64,000 nucleotides of DNA from Notospermus geniculatus (lineage: Eukaryota; Nemertea; Pilidiophora; Heteronemertea; Lineidae): assembly GCA_002633025.1 (NCBI GenBank), contig NMRB01000024.1, positions 713,437-777,436 on the forward strand, read 5' to 3'. Position 1 is the stretch's first letter, and the number at the start of each line of letters is the position of its first letter. Shown here one piece after another: positions 29,801-44,800 of this stretch. A program made the position numbers and the translations under genes. The notes under the pieces were generated by a model. The model worked only from the letters and a program-made list of their open reading frames with translations. It was not told the DNA's origin and made no database searches.

Positions 29801-32800
29801 CGTAGTGGCAGTCATTTGTATTGATGTACAGAAATCATTGCAGCCATTACAGTGTATTGATGTACAGGCATCGTCGCAGCCATAGTGTACTGATACACAG
29901 GAATCTTGGCAGTCGGCCCAAACTGATCTCTGTGTATTGATGCACAGGAATCGTTGTAGCCATCAATGTATTGACGTACGGTACATAATCATGATAAAAC
30001 CTACGTAATGCAGAAATTCCATCAGATGTAGTTTATCATCATTGATTTCATTCCACGAGCACGGAAATAACTCATCATACAATGAAATGTTGTCATTGAT
30101 AATGGCTTACTATGACAGCTGTCGACATAAGACGATACCAAACGCGGATTTTAGGACCGCAGCTGTCATTACACGGCAGCCATGCTGGCAGTGTACGTGT
30201 GCACTGATACCATTTTTACAGTTACGTGCAGATGATGTATGACTTCTCTGGCTCTTGGCCAAGGTGATCAATACACATAAGATATATAGGCTTCAGTATG
30301 GGCCCGAACAAAATACGTACTGAACCTATGTATCACCCCTCAGACAAGGTTCCAAAAGTTGGTCACTCCTTGGCATGGGTGATTGCTGTTAATATAGAGT
30401 TCTAAGATAAGCACTTGTTCTGGAAGGTGCTACTCAATTTTAGCGACAGGGCATTTAAAGACCAAGATGTATCTCAAAATTGATCACAAAGATTATAACT
30501 GAGGCGTAGAGAATTGTTTCATCAAATTCGGATGAGTAGTTTGGAAGATATCGCGGAATATGTGTGTGAAAAATCCCAGTGCTATTTTACGTACAGTAAG
30601 GAACTAGCTAGGTTTGAAAATGCTAATTTATGCGTGACGTCATTGCAGGAATAAATGAAATCAAATCTGAGCCATGCAATTGGAGATAAAGTTGATTTTC
30701 ATTTACATTTAAGTAACCTGCAGATCACTGCGCTTGTAACCTGCGGGCAGTGGTGAACTCGGACTGACGTCTTGTGGAAAAGAGAGTATCTTCTCTTCTT
30801 TGACGACAAGCTATCTCCACTTGTCTTTGATAAGGATGGTTATCTCTAAATGGCCAGAGAAGCAAGACATCTATCTCGACAGCATGGTATCAGTGACATG
30901 GAGCCGACCATGAATTATGTATGGCCAGCTCCCTTCTGAATAATTCTACCAGTAGATGGGGTCACTGAGAGAGGACCGGTGGAGGCTTAGTGTCATCCCA
31001 CTCTCGTATTCAGATAAGGTGAAGTCATACATCGAGGAAGACAGATCTTGGTTGACTTGTGTCGAGTAGAGCGAGGTTCAGACCGCCTAGTGTAGACGTA
31101 AACGCTAACGACAATAGGGAGGTTTCGCAAGCGCTCGTTTAGGCCATACGACGACGTTTGTCTATTGTCCACACCGTGCGATACGTCCGATAAAGCATTG
31201 GCATCGCCGCATACAGCGCAGGGACTGGATGTTGGTTGTCCAGACCGATGTACATGTATTATTGAAGCTGACGTAAGCAAACAACGGAATTAACTCTTGT
31301 GGACGTAAATTATTAAACCTCCCAGTCAATACGAGATCGTGCAACGAACTTTTTAGGCATTTTGGCCCTTCAGACCTGGAGAGTCTCGGGACCAGGAAAG
31401 AGCCTTAGGACCAAGAAGCAGTAATAGGACTAGGAGAGTGCCTTAGACCAAGAAAGACCTCGAGATTTCGGGCATTGAAAGAATTATGACCAGGAAAGAG
31501 CCTGGACCTGGAGAAAACCTCAGGACCTGGGAAGAGCCTTCGGCCAAGAAAGAGTCGGGGGACCATGAAAGAGCTTATGACCAGGAAAGAGCCTCAGGGC
31601 GAATAAAGAGGTTTAGGACCAGGAAAGAGACTCAGGGCAGGGAAGAGCCTTCAGACCAGGAAAGGGACTTGGAGCGTGAAAACTGTATCAAGTACTGGGA
31701 AAGAATCTCAGAGTTAGGAAAAAGCTTAAGAACCAAAGAAAGAAAAAGCTTAAGAACCAAAGAAAGAAAAAGCTTTATGATCAAGAGAAAGAAAAAGCTT
31801 TAGGATCAAGAGAAAGAAAAGGCTTTAGGATCAAGAGAAAGAAAAAGCTTTAGGACCAAGAGAAAGAAAAAGCTTTAGGATCAAGAGAAAGAAAAAGGCT
31901 TTTAGGACCAAGAGAAAGAAAAAGCTTTAGGATCAAGAGAAAGAAAAAGCTTTTAGGACCAAGAGAAAGAAAAAGCTTTTAGGATCAAGAGAAAGAAAAA
32001 GCTTTAGGATCAAGATAAAGAAAAGGCTTTAGGATCAAGAGAAATAAAAAGCTTTAGGACCAAGAGAAAGAAAAAGCTTTAGGACCAAGAGAAAGAAAAA
32101 GCTTTTAGGACCAATAGAAATCTTCCGGAGGGAAGCAAAGGGTGAAATTCTGACTCAAATTTCTTTGTTCCTTCATTTGCTTTGTGAGTGGACCTAAACG
32201 GTATGTTTTGTATTCAGCGGAGCGTAACGCTATACTATGGGTTACAGATATACTGTTGGGAAAAGGAATTTACAACTTGTAAAATTAAATTTGCATTTTT
32301 CCCTTGATCAACGACCACCAAAGCTCTCCGTAGTCCATCGTCGCTCACTACACCCACAGGATTGCCTACCGAATGAACAACACTTGTGTATTCAGTCCGT
32401 GGCTGTTGCAATGTACATAGTTCAGCCTATGATGTGCTTAGCATTCTGATATGTAGATTTATGGAGATCTTGCTGAACAGGATAGCCCGATCTGACGGGA
32501 GATTATGTCTGTTTTTCACTGAAGAGAGCCTGTACATGATCGATACACCGTTCTCTTGTCTTTGGCAGGGGAATTAGAGGCGACCTTTTTTTTACTGAGC
32601 ATACTCTACGGCGTGTCCAAAAATGTGTTGTTTGGGAGTCCAACATTCCATATTGGGGGCATTAGGTTCTATGACACCGATGTAACATCTGCCAGTGTTC
32701 CCCGTTTTTCAGTGTTTCCTTCTTTGTATTGGGACCAAGGGAGTAAGAAATAAAAGTGGAAAATAAGAAGTGGTAAATTTTGGAATTTTGCGTGAATTTT

Positions 32801-35800
32801 CAATGGCTCAATTTGGGAGAATTTTTTTTCCCATTTTGAGAAATATCGCCCGAAAAATCAGACAAAATGGCATGTCATTTTTAAAAAAATTCTCAAAATG
32901 GGAAAAAAATTTATCCCAATTTGAGAAATTGAAAAATTCGCGCAAAATTCCAGAATTTCCCACTTCTTATTTTCCACTTTTATTCTTACTCCCTTGCACC
33001 GTAGTAACAATAGACAGTTGGATAGACCATGGCTGTTCAGTACAGCGATATAATGAGGGGAAAGATTCACACACAGAAACGCTGATCATGATAGATGTTA
33101 CATCGGATTCTGTGGTTCTACTCGGCTCTGGTAATCGATTCTCAACGATCACTTCGAACATATTTGGGCTGTAATCATGTGGTCGTTAAAACAGGGATTG
33201 GCCCTCATTAGATATCGACGCATTGGTCAATAAAAATACATTGTGATTGTATAGAGTTTTCGCAAAGCCCCCGAAACGCCAACGCGAACGTCTATCCTTT
33301 TGATCGGTGCTCTCTACGCGGCATCGAACAATGGGTTTGGCGTTCGCGTTGACGTTTCGGGGGCTTGCGAAAACTCCCTATTGAATCATCACCCCCGAAC
33401 TAGCCGTGAGGCACAGAAAAATACAATTTTACCACAAACTTTTCTCTATGCCCCTATGTTATCAGTGATCCCAGCGGCCCACTTTTCCCAACTTTTACAA
33501 TTGATTAACAGCAATTGGGCATTATCAAATTTCCCATGACGATGTGAAAGTAAATAAAATGGCAGTTCAAATCTGATCTGAATCTAACTTTATAACGCCT
33601 GACGCGCTCCGTATTCCACGTAATTCAATGTACAACTGTGTGATTAATACACTGATTCATAATAATTTCCTTTTCACAAACATCCCGGTCAAACAAACGA
33701 GACCTAATCGTAGCCGGGCAATTATTGATGTGCAACCATACCATTTGTCGTATACTTGAAAACAGTCATCTACTATATCGTGTGTTGTGGAGGCCAATGT
33801 ACAGGATTGGTGTAGGGGACTTGCAGCTGCGCGCCCTAACTACGATTAACACTTGGTGTCCTCTTGTAGTTGCATGCAGGCGCATACATGGTATGATTGC
33901 GAATACAAAGCATTCGATATTGGCAAGGTGTAGGCTATTGAACAGCTGAGAAAAACAAATCAAGTTTGACGTCAAACAAGCGGGCCACACATCATTGGAT
34001 GGAGGCAACAAGAAAAGGCAAAAATACAGCAACAGAATCGCAGTTGTGGGGTCGCAGAGACATGGGATGTAGCTCCTCCAACATTATCATATCAAAAGCG
34101 TCTGAGTGTCAAGACTTCAATTCGAAGATAAGCCCGGAGTGTGGTCAGCAATGCCTGGACCATCACCAACAAGAGAAGCTGGACACCGGCAAAATGCCAG
34201 ACCTCCCTGTGACCGAACAACTGCAATTCTGGCGTATTTGGATGAAAAAGCAATTGGCCGACCACTGTAAAACGCTGAGAGGGTACTTTCCGTAACGTAA
34301 CGTAAAGTACCAATAACCTCAACAACGATTACGTCCCCGCACGAATAAATTTGACATAAGGCCCACCAACAAGTGAGATGTTGAATTCCTTTGACGATGT
34401 CATGGGAACTGTAAGTGGTTTGTAACATAAGCCATTGATTTTCTGGAAGGGTGAATGGAATATGATGGTGTTTCGGAACAATTCGACGCCAAATAAGACA
34501 AGAAATAAAAGTGGAAAATAAGAAGTCGGAAATTTTGGAATTTTGCGCGAATTTTAATTTTTCGATTTCTCAAATTGGGAGAACATTTTTTCCCATTTTG
34601 AGAAATTTTCTTAAAATGACATGACATTTTGTGTGATTTTTCGGGCGTAATTTCTCAAAATGGGAAAAAAATTATCCCAATTTGAGAAATTGAAAAATTC
34701 GCACAAAATGCCAAAATTTCCCACTTTTATTTCTTACTCCGTTACTAATCATCATTGGCAAATCACGGGTGAGCAAAAGTGGTAAATTTGTAAGAAAGAA
34801 TGAGTAAAGGCACCTCACAAGGTGAGAGTTATCTCGTGTGAGTTGGCTCTCTGTGGGAAATCAGCTATAGAAAATTAGGGTAATCGTTTTTGTCACTGGT
34901 CTCAGAACGTCAAAATGCCCCATCACACTGAGCTAGTTCTCAGTACGTTCTTGAAAATGTTGCTGAGCGGGCTCAAACTGTGTGCGAACGGAATGGACGT
35001 AGTGACAACTTTTTACAGTCTTTTTACGAACTTCATGAACGGGCTTGAAGGGAAGAGTGCTCTCCAGAACTTTGAGACACTATTTGGACAAAGTTACACG
35101 TTCTAGCACGTTTTACAATTTTTTAGGAAGGGAGAGGACGTTTTGAGAACTACTTCAGTGTGACAGTACCTTTACGTTGAGGAGCATTGTAAAATACGGG
35201 CCAATGGGGAGCGCCAATTGGTCACGTGATGACTACTGATAGAGCAGACGAGACACCTAGCGTTGACCTAGGCCCATTGTTCGAGAGATGCGGTTCACCA
35301 AGCACGACCAATCACACCTGTGATCGTCATGAATAATAGGTGGCATTGGTGTACTATCAGTTCAAAACCACGCGTATATTCTCGCGTGGTCTGCGTGATC
35401 GGGGTTCCCTATTTGGCCAACGTTACACGTTCTACCCGTTTTACAATTTTTTAGGACGGGACAGGACGTTTTGAGAACTACATGTACTTCATTGTGACAA
35501 TGGCAATTGCCCTTTGAGAGCCAACACACACGAATAACCTCTCACCCTGTAAGAGGTACCTTCGGTAGATGTACACTTACACTTTCCTTCCACCCAGTGG
35601 TTGTTGAAGACGCACACAACCGTCAGCGCCACGGCTCCTAAGATGCTGGCGACGCCAAGGAACCGAAACGGCCGATAAACTGTCTTCTCCCTTTTGTACT
35701 GCTGCTCGCTGAACTTCTTCGGTTCTGGCGTCTCTATCTGTTTAAATTTCAGGAAGTTTTTCATGGTGTCCATCATATTGAAGCCGTATTTAAGTCCAAC

Positions 35801-38800
35801 TTAACAAAAACACAGAATATGTGCTCCACAGGTCAGATGATTGTATATCAAAGGTATCCGAGAACAGGTATTCGTAAAATATGCTCCTTCGCTTTCTACA
35901 TCATAACGATTCCGCAAGCATTCGACGGAGGACGTATAGGTTGCACAACGATCGATGACGATGGCTGCGTACAGTATTACGAATTCGCCAATACAAAAAC
36001 ATCCAATATCCTTCAACGGGCCTCTGGCGTGTGTGGGGCTTTCGATATGAAGGTGAAGGTCACACAGAGGCAGAATCTCGGATTCGGAATCAAAATGAAA
36101 GGGTATATCCACATTGTTCAAAACACTGCGATGTCATTCTCTATCCAGCATTTGCAGGCCTATCCGCCAAGTTGTGTAACGAAGTGGTTCCTTTCTTGCA
36201 GCTGCTGGTTCTATACTGGTATGATTTTAACAACCGTTGCAAGGTTTCAAATAGCCAGAATAGCCAGAATTTTCATCTGGGGGCAAGCATCTATCATAGA
36301 TCACATATTCCTCCAAGCAGGTTCGTCTGGTATTCACGCGTCCAACACTGAGCACCTGTCAATTGGGACACCGGACACACGATTTTTCTCAGGATCCACT
36401 CCCAGACATCCAAGGCAAAATTCTCCCTCCACGAGATGTACTATCTTCACAGGACATTTAGCGCACACTCCTGGCTGACAAGGCAACAAATCCTAGCGAC
36501 CAGCAGATCTAGGCGGATCAATTGAACACACAATCCGGTCAGTCGGACAACAACCCATCCAATACCGCCACCAAGGTACAGCAGACGATCAATTATCGGT
36601 GGTTCTAAAACGCGGACTGGCATGCCGGCCAGCGAGAAACGCGGGCTATGAACTATGTATTCGTAATCCAATTCCCTGTTTTTTTTTGGTCCCGAAGGTA
36701 CCGTGGACTCGTAACCATTCCTCTGACGTCTTACTCGAATCTGCATCATGGGGGGGGGGGGGGTNCGAGTGATCTGGGCGCAGCCATTATTCCTCCTGCA
36801 GCCTACGTCACCAACTTTTGAGATCCATGACGCATTGGTAGTGACTAGCCAATCAGCGAAGCTCCTCTTATTTTGAATTTTCGGAATAAGAAAATTCAAT
36901 GGGAATTTCGTCCCGTGCCAGACCCTCGGTCTGGCGGCCTCGGAGTATGACCGAGGGGCTGGTTGCGCGAGACTATCGGCAGACCCTGCGCTTGGCGATC
37001 ATTGGCGACCACATTCGTACAAAAGGTGGCAGCACTGCAGCAGTCAAGTCAACACACCTAGCGACAGTTCGTGGAACTATTGATCGATTTCAGTTCCTGC
37101 TTTTCATGTTATAGTTAAGTAGGCCTACAGAGTTTTCGCAAAGTCCCCGAAACGCCAACGCGAATGTCTATCCTTTTGTTCGATGCTCTCTTCTTGGCAT
37201 CGAACAATGGATTTGGCGTTCGCGCTGGCGTTTCGGGGGCTTTGCGAAAACTCCCTATTGTGCTGAGAAGCCCCGCCTGTTACGCGGGTGACCCGGGTTC
37301 GATTCCCGGGTGCGGAAATATCTTTTAAAGTTTTGGGCGTCAATTTTTTTATCCCTGACTATTGGCAGAACGACTGCCATGACTGATGAAAGGCAAGCTC
37401 GAATCCGCAGTCGTCAGGGCCATGTTTCTGATAAGCGTACGAATTATGACCCGACATCCCGCGAAAAAGAGCGTCTGCTACCGAAAGAGTAAACATAGGA
37501 ATAGGGGCCTACGGCCCCTTTTGTCAATGTACGAATCACCACAGCGAAAGTGGCGAGTTCAGGAACTCGTTCTGAGAGGAGTGAGCGAAATCGATAGAAC
37601 CACCGTGTTGTTGCCAATGTGGCACGACTAAAGTGCTTCCATCTATGATTGGCTAGGCCAACAGCTGCACCAGAGTTGGTCCGTGAGCATCAATCGCGAA
37701 GGGTTCCGAGTTCGGGTCGTATGCGTCAGGATTGGAGGGAGGGAGGGGGGGGGGGTAGTGACTTTCAGACAGCTGGTTCAGACAAGGGCACTGTGGGTCT
37801 GCAGCAAGTGTTATAGGAAAAATAACCCCTAAATAACTAACTTTCCAGGAAATAAGTAGGTTGGCCGTATCTCAATCCTGGCTCATCGGTACAGTTACCT
37901 TTACTGAACAATACAAACGCCAACGCGAATGTCTATCCTTTTGTTCGATGCTCTCTTCTTGGCATCAAACAATGGACTCAGGACCCTTCTTCCTGAGGAC
38001 TGCCTTTCCTGTTACAGCGGTAACCTGAGCAACAAACAGTGTATTTTAAACTCACCAAATTTTGTCTGCCGCCAACATTCATTTAGTATCACCTCGTTTG
38101 TTTCCGTATCATTCCTGGGACCACAGACGCGGAAAAGGCCGATCTGGTACGACCCTTTCCAGGGTTCTGAAAAAGAACACATAAATTTGATTGATAACAT
38201 CTAGACTATAGATTTTTGTATAGGATGATCCAAAAATGACATCTTAACAAACCCCAGCCATTCTAGAGGATAGCTTTTGGACAAAAACACTGGTTCCCGT
38301 CTTTACCGCTCCACTCACGCGGAGGTTGCGGAGCGGCAAACTAGAGGACCAGTGTATTTTGGGAACCTGCCGTAAAACGGTCGGGTCGGAATTCATCATT
38401 CATATCACGACATCGAGTAAATAAAACGATTCATTTTCCTCATCAACCAACTTTGAACGAGCTACACCCGAAATATCTGCTCAAATATTCGACTGAATTC
38501 TCTCGGGGTATCATTCTGACAAAAAGATAAATTGTCATTGAAAAATCTATTTAAATATTGGAATAAATTTGATCCGTTAAGCACACGCGATCATCGACTC
38601 CCCGGGGGTACGCACTGTTTTCATGTAATCAGTCAAAAATCAGACAAAATGGTGTAAATTATGTCATTCATGAGAAATTTAAAGATGAACTGTTCGAGGT
38701 AGCGGCGCCAGTGACGAACCCGACATAGAGGGCGCCCCAGAGATACAAAATGGCGTCGGCACCAAACGCAAGGTAGTCGGTAGTGGTAGGTGCAGGCAGA

Positions 38801-41800
38801 ATGATCCACATGGCACGGCCATGTTATTGAATGACCAATCTCAAACAGTTCAGCTTTAAGTAAAACCAGAGTGAAATATAAAATTTGTACATGTATCTGT
38901 CATCACAGGACCTGTCAGGAGGTAAACAATTTTAAGTCTCCGCCACTTTCAGGGGAGAATGGTCAATTGGAAGAAAAGCCTTACTCTACACGACTATGTA
39001 CGTAGTTGTACAAAAAGGGCTGTTCCAACAATCAACCATGCTCCCCGATTTTGAGCTGAAACACTTATCCTTCGTTTTTACCATTGAAGCGGGCTGATCT
39101 CTGCATGGAATGCAAACATTATTGTCGGGTTGCCAAAATTTCTACCCCAGAGGTATTCGTGGCATGTTAATGGTTTTCGGAGGAATTTTGCCAGTGTGAA
39201 GGCTTTTTCTCCCGACAGGTCTTGGGAAGAGGGTGATTTGCAATGCATAGAGGAATTGTCGATTTTTACAAAGATCAAAATTGAATTCGTGAGGTGATGA
39301 ACGCAAGACAATATGATATGTTTCATTATAAACTAAGATGATATGAAAATCTAGTGTTTCAAAGTTCAAGGAAGGAATCAGAGAAAAATTGAATTTGAAT
39401 TCAATGGTTTTTTTTCAAGTTTTCATTTCTAAGCAGTACGAGACACGCAGATATTCACTCCGTGTTGTGGAATCCCATGTGACGTCACCAATGGAGCATG
39501 GTATTTTCCACTGTCATTGCCATAACAACAGCGACGCGCTGTGACGATTGGCTGGAATTTTGTTTCTGACGTTCGGATGAGCACTGAATCTGCATCCAAA
39601 TATCGAATACGACTACGTCGTTGAATTGAGTTGCACTTGGAAAATAGACTAAAACGCCATCTGTCGGCGAAAATCGTGACCACGATAAATTTTGTTTGTG
39701 ATGTGAATCACCAGTCCATATGAAAAAAATTCTCGAATACGAACCTTTAAAATAGGTGCCATAAACCTTACATTGTTTCGATTTTCAAAATCAAAGTGAC
39801 AAATGTTATGAAATTACCTGTATAGTTCAGCGGAGGTGGTACTGGAATCAAGACATCGGGACGGGTGAAATATAGCCGTGGTTACACTACATAAAATCCC
39901 CGGTTTTCTTGCGGTCACACCTATGAATTGCCGGGCTTCAAGAAACCCGTGGCTGAAAAACACGGGTTTTTGAAACATGGCAAGCTCGCCGTGCTTTTCA
40001 AACCCCGTGTTGTCGTTAGTTCTTAGCGCGGCTACAGATGGCGCAGGCATTAAGTGACGTCGTTTTCGCGCCTCCAACCATGTGTGCCAATACAGAAATG
40101 GCCGAAGAGTCAGTGCATGCAGCGCACCTGTCGCCGGNAAGTCTCCGCCACTTTCAGGGGAGAATGGTCAATTGGAAGAAAAGCCTTACTCTACACGACT
40201 ATGTAGGTAGTTGTACAAAAAGGGCTGTTCCAACAATCAACCATGCTCCCCGATTTTGAGCTGAGCCACTTATCCTTCGTTTTACCATTGAAGCGGGCTG
40301 ATCTCTGCATGGAATGCAAACATTATTGTCGGGTTGCCAAAGTTTCTACCCCAGAGGTATTCGTGGCATGTTAATGGGTTTTCGGAGGAATTTTGCCAGT
40401 GTGAAGGCTTTTTCTCCCGACAGGTCTTGGGAAGAGGGTGATTTGCAATGCATAGAGTAATTGTCGATTTTTACAAAGATCAAAATTGAATTCGTGAGGT
40501 GATGAACGCAAGACAATATGATATGTTTCATTATAAACTACATGTAAGATGATATGAAATCTAGTGTTTCAAAGTTCAAGGAATGAATCAGAGAAAAATT
40601 GAATTTGAATTCAACGGGTTATTTTCAAGTTCATTTCTAAGCAGTACGAGACATGCAGATATTCACTCCGTATTGTGGAATCCCATGTGACGTCAATCAC
40701 TGTCATTACCATAACAACAGCGACGCGCTGTGACGATTGGCTGGAATTTTGTTTCTGACGTTCGGATGAGCACTGAATCTGCATCCAAATATCGAATACG
40801 ACTACGTCGTGAATCCTGGATTTCGTTGAATTGAGTTGCACTTGGAAAATAGACTAAAACGCCATCTGTCGGCGAAAATCGTGACCACGATAAATTTTGT
40901 TTGTCATGTCAATCACCAGTCCATATGAAAAAAATTCTCGAATACGAACCTTTAAAATAGGTGCCATAAACCTTACATTGTTTCGATTTTCAAAATCAAA
41001 GTGACAAATGTTATGAAATTACCTGTATAGTTCAGCGGAGGTGGTACTGGAATCAAGACATCGGGACGGGTGAAATATAGCCGTGGTTACACTACATAAA
41101 ATCCCCGGGTTTTTTGCGGTCACACCTATGAATTGCCGGGCTTCAAGAAACCCGTGGCTGAAAAACACGGGTTTTTGAAACATGGCAAGCTCGCCGTGCT
41201 TTTCAAACCCCGTGTTGTCGTTAGTTCTTAGCGCGGCTACAGATGGCGCAGGCATTAAGTGACGTCGTTTTCGCGCCTCCAACCATGTGTGCCAATACAG
41301 AAATGACCGAAGAGTCAGTGCATGCAGCGCACCTGTCGCCGGGTTACTTAACTACAACGTAGTAGTGTGACCTCTTGCCGGGCTTTTCGTACACACGGGT
41401 TTGACACGGATCTGGAAAAACACGGGTATTTTCAACGGTGTAACCGTACCTTATGTTTAAGGAATAAGGAAGCAGCATGATACATTTTTAAGTGTCGGCC
41501 TAGCGACGCTTGCATTGCTGTACATAGTGGATGTAAATCGTGAAAAATTGTTTTCTTTGGCCTGAGGGAAGAACGCTGGGAATCCATTCTCGCTCGGGAG
41601 ATTAAAATACATTAATGTTCATCAATAAAATGATATGAAACCTGTGTTGCTATTGTAACATGATATGAAAAAGTGACACAGCACGAAGTGGAAAATGACA
41701 GGGTGACGACCTGAGTGCGTTATGGACGATTAAAGTTACGAAAACGTATAAATAGAGAGGTTAATGTTTGCCCCGAGAACACAGAGCCTTCAGCATTAGT

Positions 41801-44800
41801 TTCTATTATTGTTAAAGGAGCACGGTATGCGATCTCTTTCCGGTATTCTGACTGCTGACCTAGAGGAAGCCACCTAGCGGCAGCAATACGAACTACAAAA
41901 AACATTACAAAATGTACGTTGTACATTGGGTCCGACAAAGTACTGTAGTTACTCCCTGGGGTTGGAGAGTGGCGCGCACGACGATGGTGGCGCCGGCTGT
42001 CGAGAAAAGGTTCAATGTCGGGCTCCTTTAATTAAAAATGTGAAAAATGCTCAAAATGTAAAGTTGCACCATCCTTGTATCGGGCTAAAAATAACTCCAT
42101 CTCGGCTGTTAACTCTGATATTTTTAGAGTAGAGCGCAGCGGCAGGAGGGGAATAAATGATTGATTTTCCGTTAAGATCTGCAATTAACTTGGTGCATCG
42201 TATTCAAAGGCAGACACGGAAGATATTAACTTAACGCTCGCTTCTGCCATCATCGGGACTTGGGACGTGCGAAGTAAAGTGGTCTGTTTTTACTCAACTG
42301 AAAGAGGTTTTTCATCGTTACGACACCTTCTAATATGTTACGACACCTTCTAATTTAAACAGACGTAGAGACAGTTTGGAAACATCGCGGAAAAACACGA
42401 AAACGATGCCTCCTGAAGCGGCGAATCCACTGTCGCGATTTTGGCTTGAGACAGGGTTGCGGTGCCTTGCGATCGCCTTATATGGCAATCGGAAGTCCTT
42501 ATATGGTAACCGCAAGGGAACGCAACCGCGTCTCAAGCCAAAATCGCGAGAGTGGATCACCCGCTTGAAACGTCTGGACGGTCACGCACCTGTAATGCAT
42601 TGCCAATGCATTTACCATTAGAAATGGCGAAATGCCTGTGCTCATAGACTGGTCCCACACCTTCGTTGGAAGGAACCGTTCGGACAAAACATAACGCTAA
42701 CCTAATGCTATTACCATAAAGTTTTCGTTGTGGGTTGACCATGATAATTTCAGGGTTTCGGGGTACTGAAAATAGGGAGTTTAAAAGATCACACGCTAAC
42801 GATGACATTTACGTTAACAATATTTTTTCTACATGAAATACATGCAAGAAATAGCGTTTACGTAAACGTTATCGTTAGCGTTTGATCTCTTAAATTCTGT
42901 AATATCAGGGGGTTTTCGCACGATATTTCAATGCAACCACTCCAAATCGGCGTATAATACATTTAACACCACTGGAAGACAGGCTTATGACATGGTCATT
43001 ATCAAACTTTCTAAAAACTTGAAAATTAATCTTCTCTCAATTATTTCTGTGTCAAACAGAATATTTAAGTGCCTTTTCCCAGATATTATTTCAATAAATG
43101 GAGAAAACCGGGTTTTTAAAGGTCTACTTCTACCGTGTAACCTCGCGCTGATTGGTCAATTCCAGGCACGTGATCGGACGGACCCCAGAAAACGGGAAAC
43201 TTGTAAACACGAAAACTGCCCCCCCCCAGGAAAAAGGAAACACGAAAAGTAGGCCTCTATCGTAGTTATGATCCCCATCGGAAATCCTACATGAAGAGCC
43301 GCTAATAAGATAAAACTACATGTAGTGCATAGACATGGATCGTTTAACAAAACACATGAAAAGTAAATATTATTTTTAAATGTTGGATCGAATTAAGTAC
43401 ATTTTTTTCCGATTTTCACATTTGTTTCCTGTCAACTTCTGTTTACTTCCCATACGACTACATTACATCAATAGCCATATCATCTGAGTTAATGACTTAC
43501 TAGATTCTAAACACACCCGCTCTCTATCTGTTTGTACATCTGCCTTATGTACGACGCGAATAATTTATTCACGACTATGGCGTAGCAATGTTTAGGTGCA
43601 GCGTTTTGTCTTGTTAATACGGCGTCTATAAAAATTAATGTGTAGTTACGGGACACATACATGTATGTATAAAATTTGCAGAGTTTATTTACAAGTTGAT
43701 ATCTAGCATGTGGCGTGTGTCGCATGCAAGTCTTCGTTCGTTGTGCTACAGCTTGCAGCACGCACACACTGTTATGTCTGTGACATGATATCACTGTGAC
43801 GCGTTCTGCGCGCTGGTGTGCTACGACCACTCAGTGAGGTCATCTCACTGACATGCTCCTTGCTGGTGTGCTACCGACATTCAATGGCACTGACTTCTCG
43901 AAATGCCTGGGACATCCGTAAATGGTGTAGCACACCACGAATTCAAGTCGGGGATACCACATCGCAGAGGTCATCTCACAGACATAGGGAGGTTTAGAAA
44001 TCAAACGATAAACGTAAACGTTAACGACAACGTTATTTCCGTACCGAATTTGGTTAATGTGTAGTATGAAAAATAACGTTTTCGTAAAGTTTACGCTTAT
44101 CGTTTGATTTCTAAACCTCCCTAATGTTGTCAAACACATGTATCAACTTTAGTGTCTATGAGCCATGTCACAGAGGTGATTCACTCTACCGTAGCACACA
44201 TAGATTTTATCTCACAAATGGCTCACAGAGATGATTTTCGTATGTGTGCTACCAGCTGAAGGTAATCTACTGAGACAGAACCGGATACGGATGGCCCATT
44301 CTTTTCACTAAGTGTTATAAACTACCAAACCATATGCTGTAAATCCAGACGATTATACAAGCGCTATGGTAGACTTTAATTTCCGGGTTCAATTTAATCA
44401 ATGATAAAAATCGATAGTCGTTATATGAATAATTCACATTGCACGATATTTTTTCTTACATTCTACGACAATAAGTGTGCAACAACTGTCGGTAAATGAA
44501 ATTGGCCCTGGATGTGTAACAGGTTGGCGCTGGTTGTTTGGCTGGTGGAGATATTATTCGATGTTATGGCGTATCTCTCATTGATCGAAAAATGTCCGTA
44601 AAGCAAGGTTCATTGGCGCACGGATCCGGTCCGTTTTCACTCCGTTTGCCCCTATTTTTGCGGATACCACAACGCAAAAGTCAATATGATCGATTTTTTA
44701 CGGACCTGAGTCGGACAAAATCCGTGTGCCAATGAACCCTGCATTAGTCAGAATAGACCCACTGGTTTGCACCAATTGACACCAATAATCTATGGCACCA

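Noticed and set aside
29594-29980. CRISPR-like regular repeats
   Set aside because: No unique spacers; it is a plain tandem minisatellite in animal DNA. The 25 bp and 52 bp arrays are rejected for the same reason.
31486-31803. 105-codon Lys/Glu/Arg-rich frame
   Set aside because: Translation of the purine minisatellite.
35819-36478. 219-codon plus-strand open frame beside exon 1b
   Set aside because: No recognisable motif, mixed composition, overlapping open frames on both strands. Could be an unknown gene, but the sequence gives no positive support.
36751-36765. Poly-G run followed by an N, and similar runs near 28831, 37748, 45664, 57398 and 62371
   Set aside because: Homopolymers with likely sequencing uncertainty. 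No G-quadruplex pattern of separated G-runs.
36447-36899. 150-codon minus-strand frame with a hydrophobic end, considered as an exon 4 counterpart for the 1a/2b transcript
   Set aside because: Only loose similarity (a GIGW string) and no phase-1 acceptor in the right place; it also crosses a poly-G run and an N.
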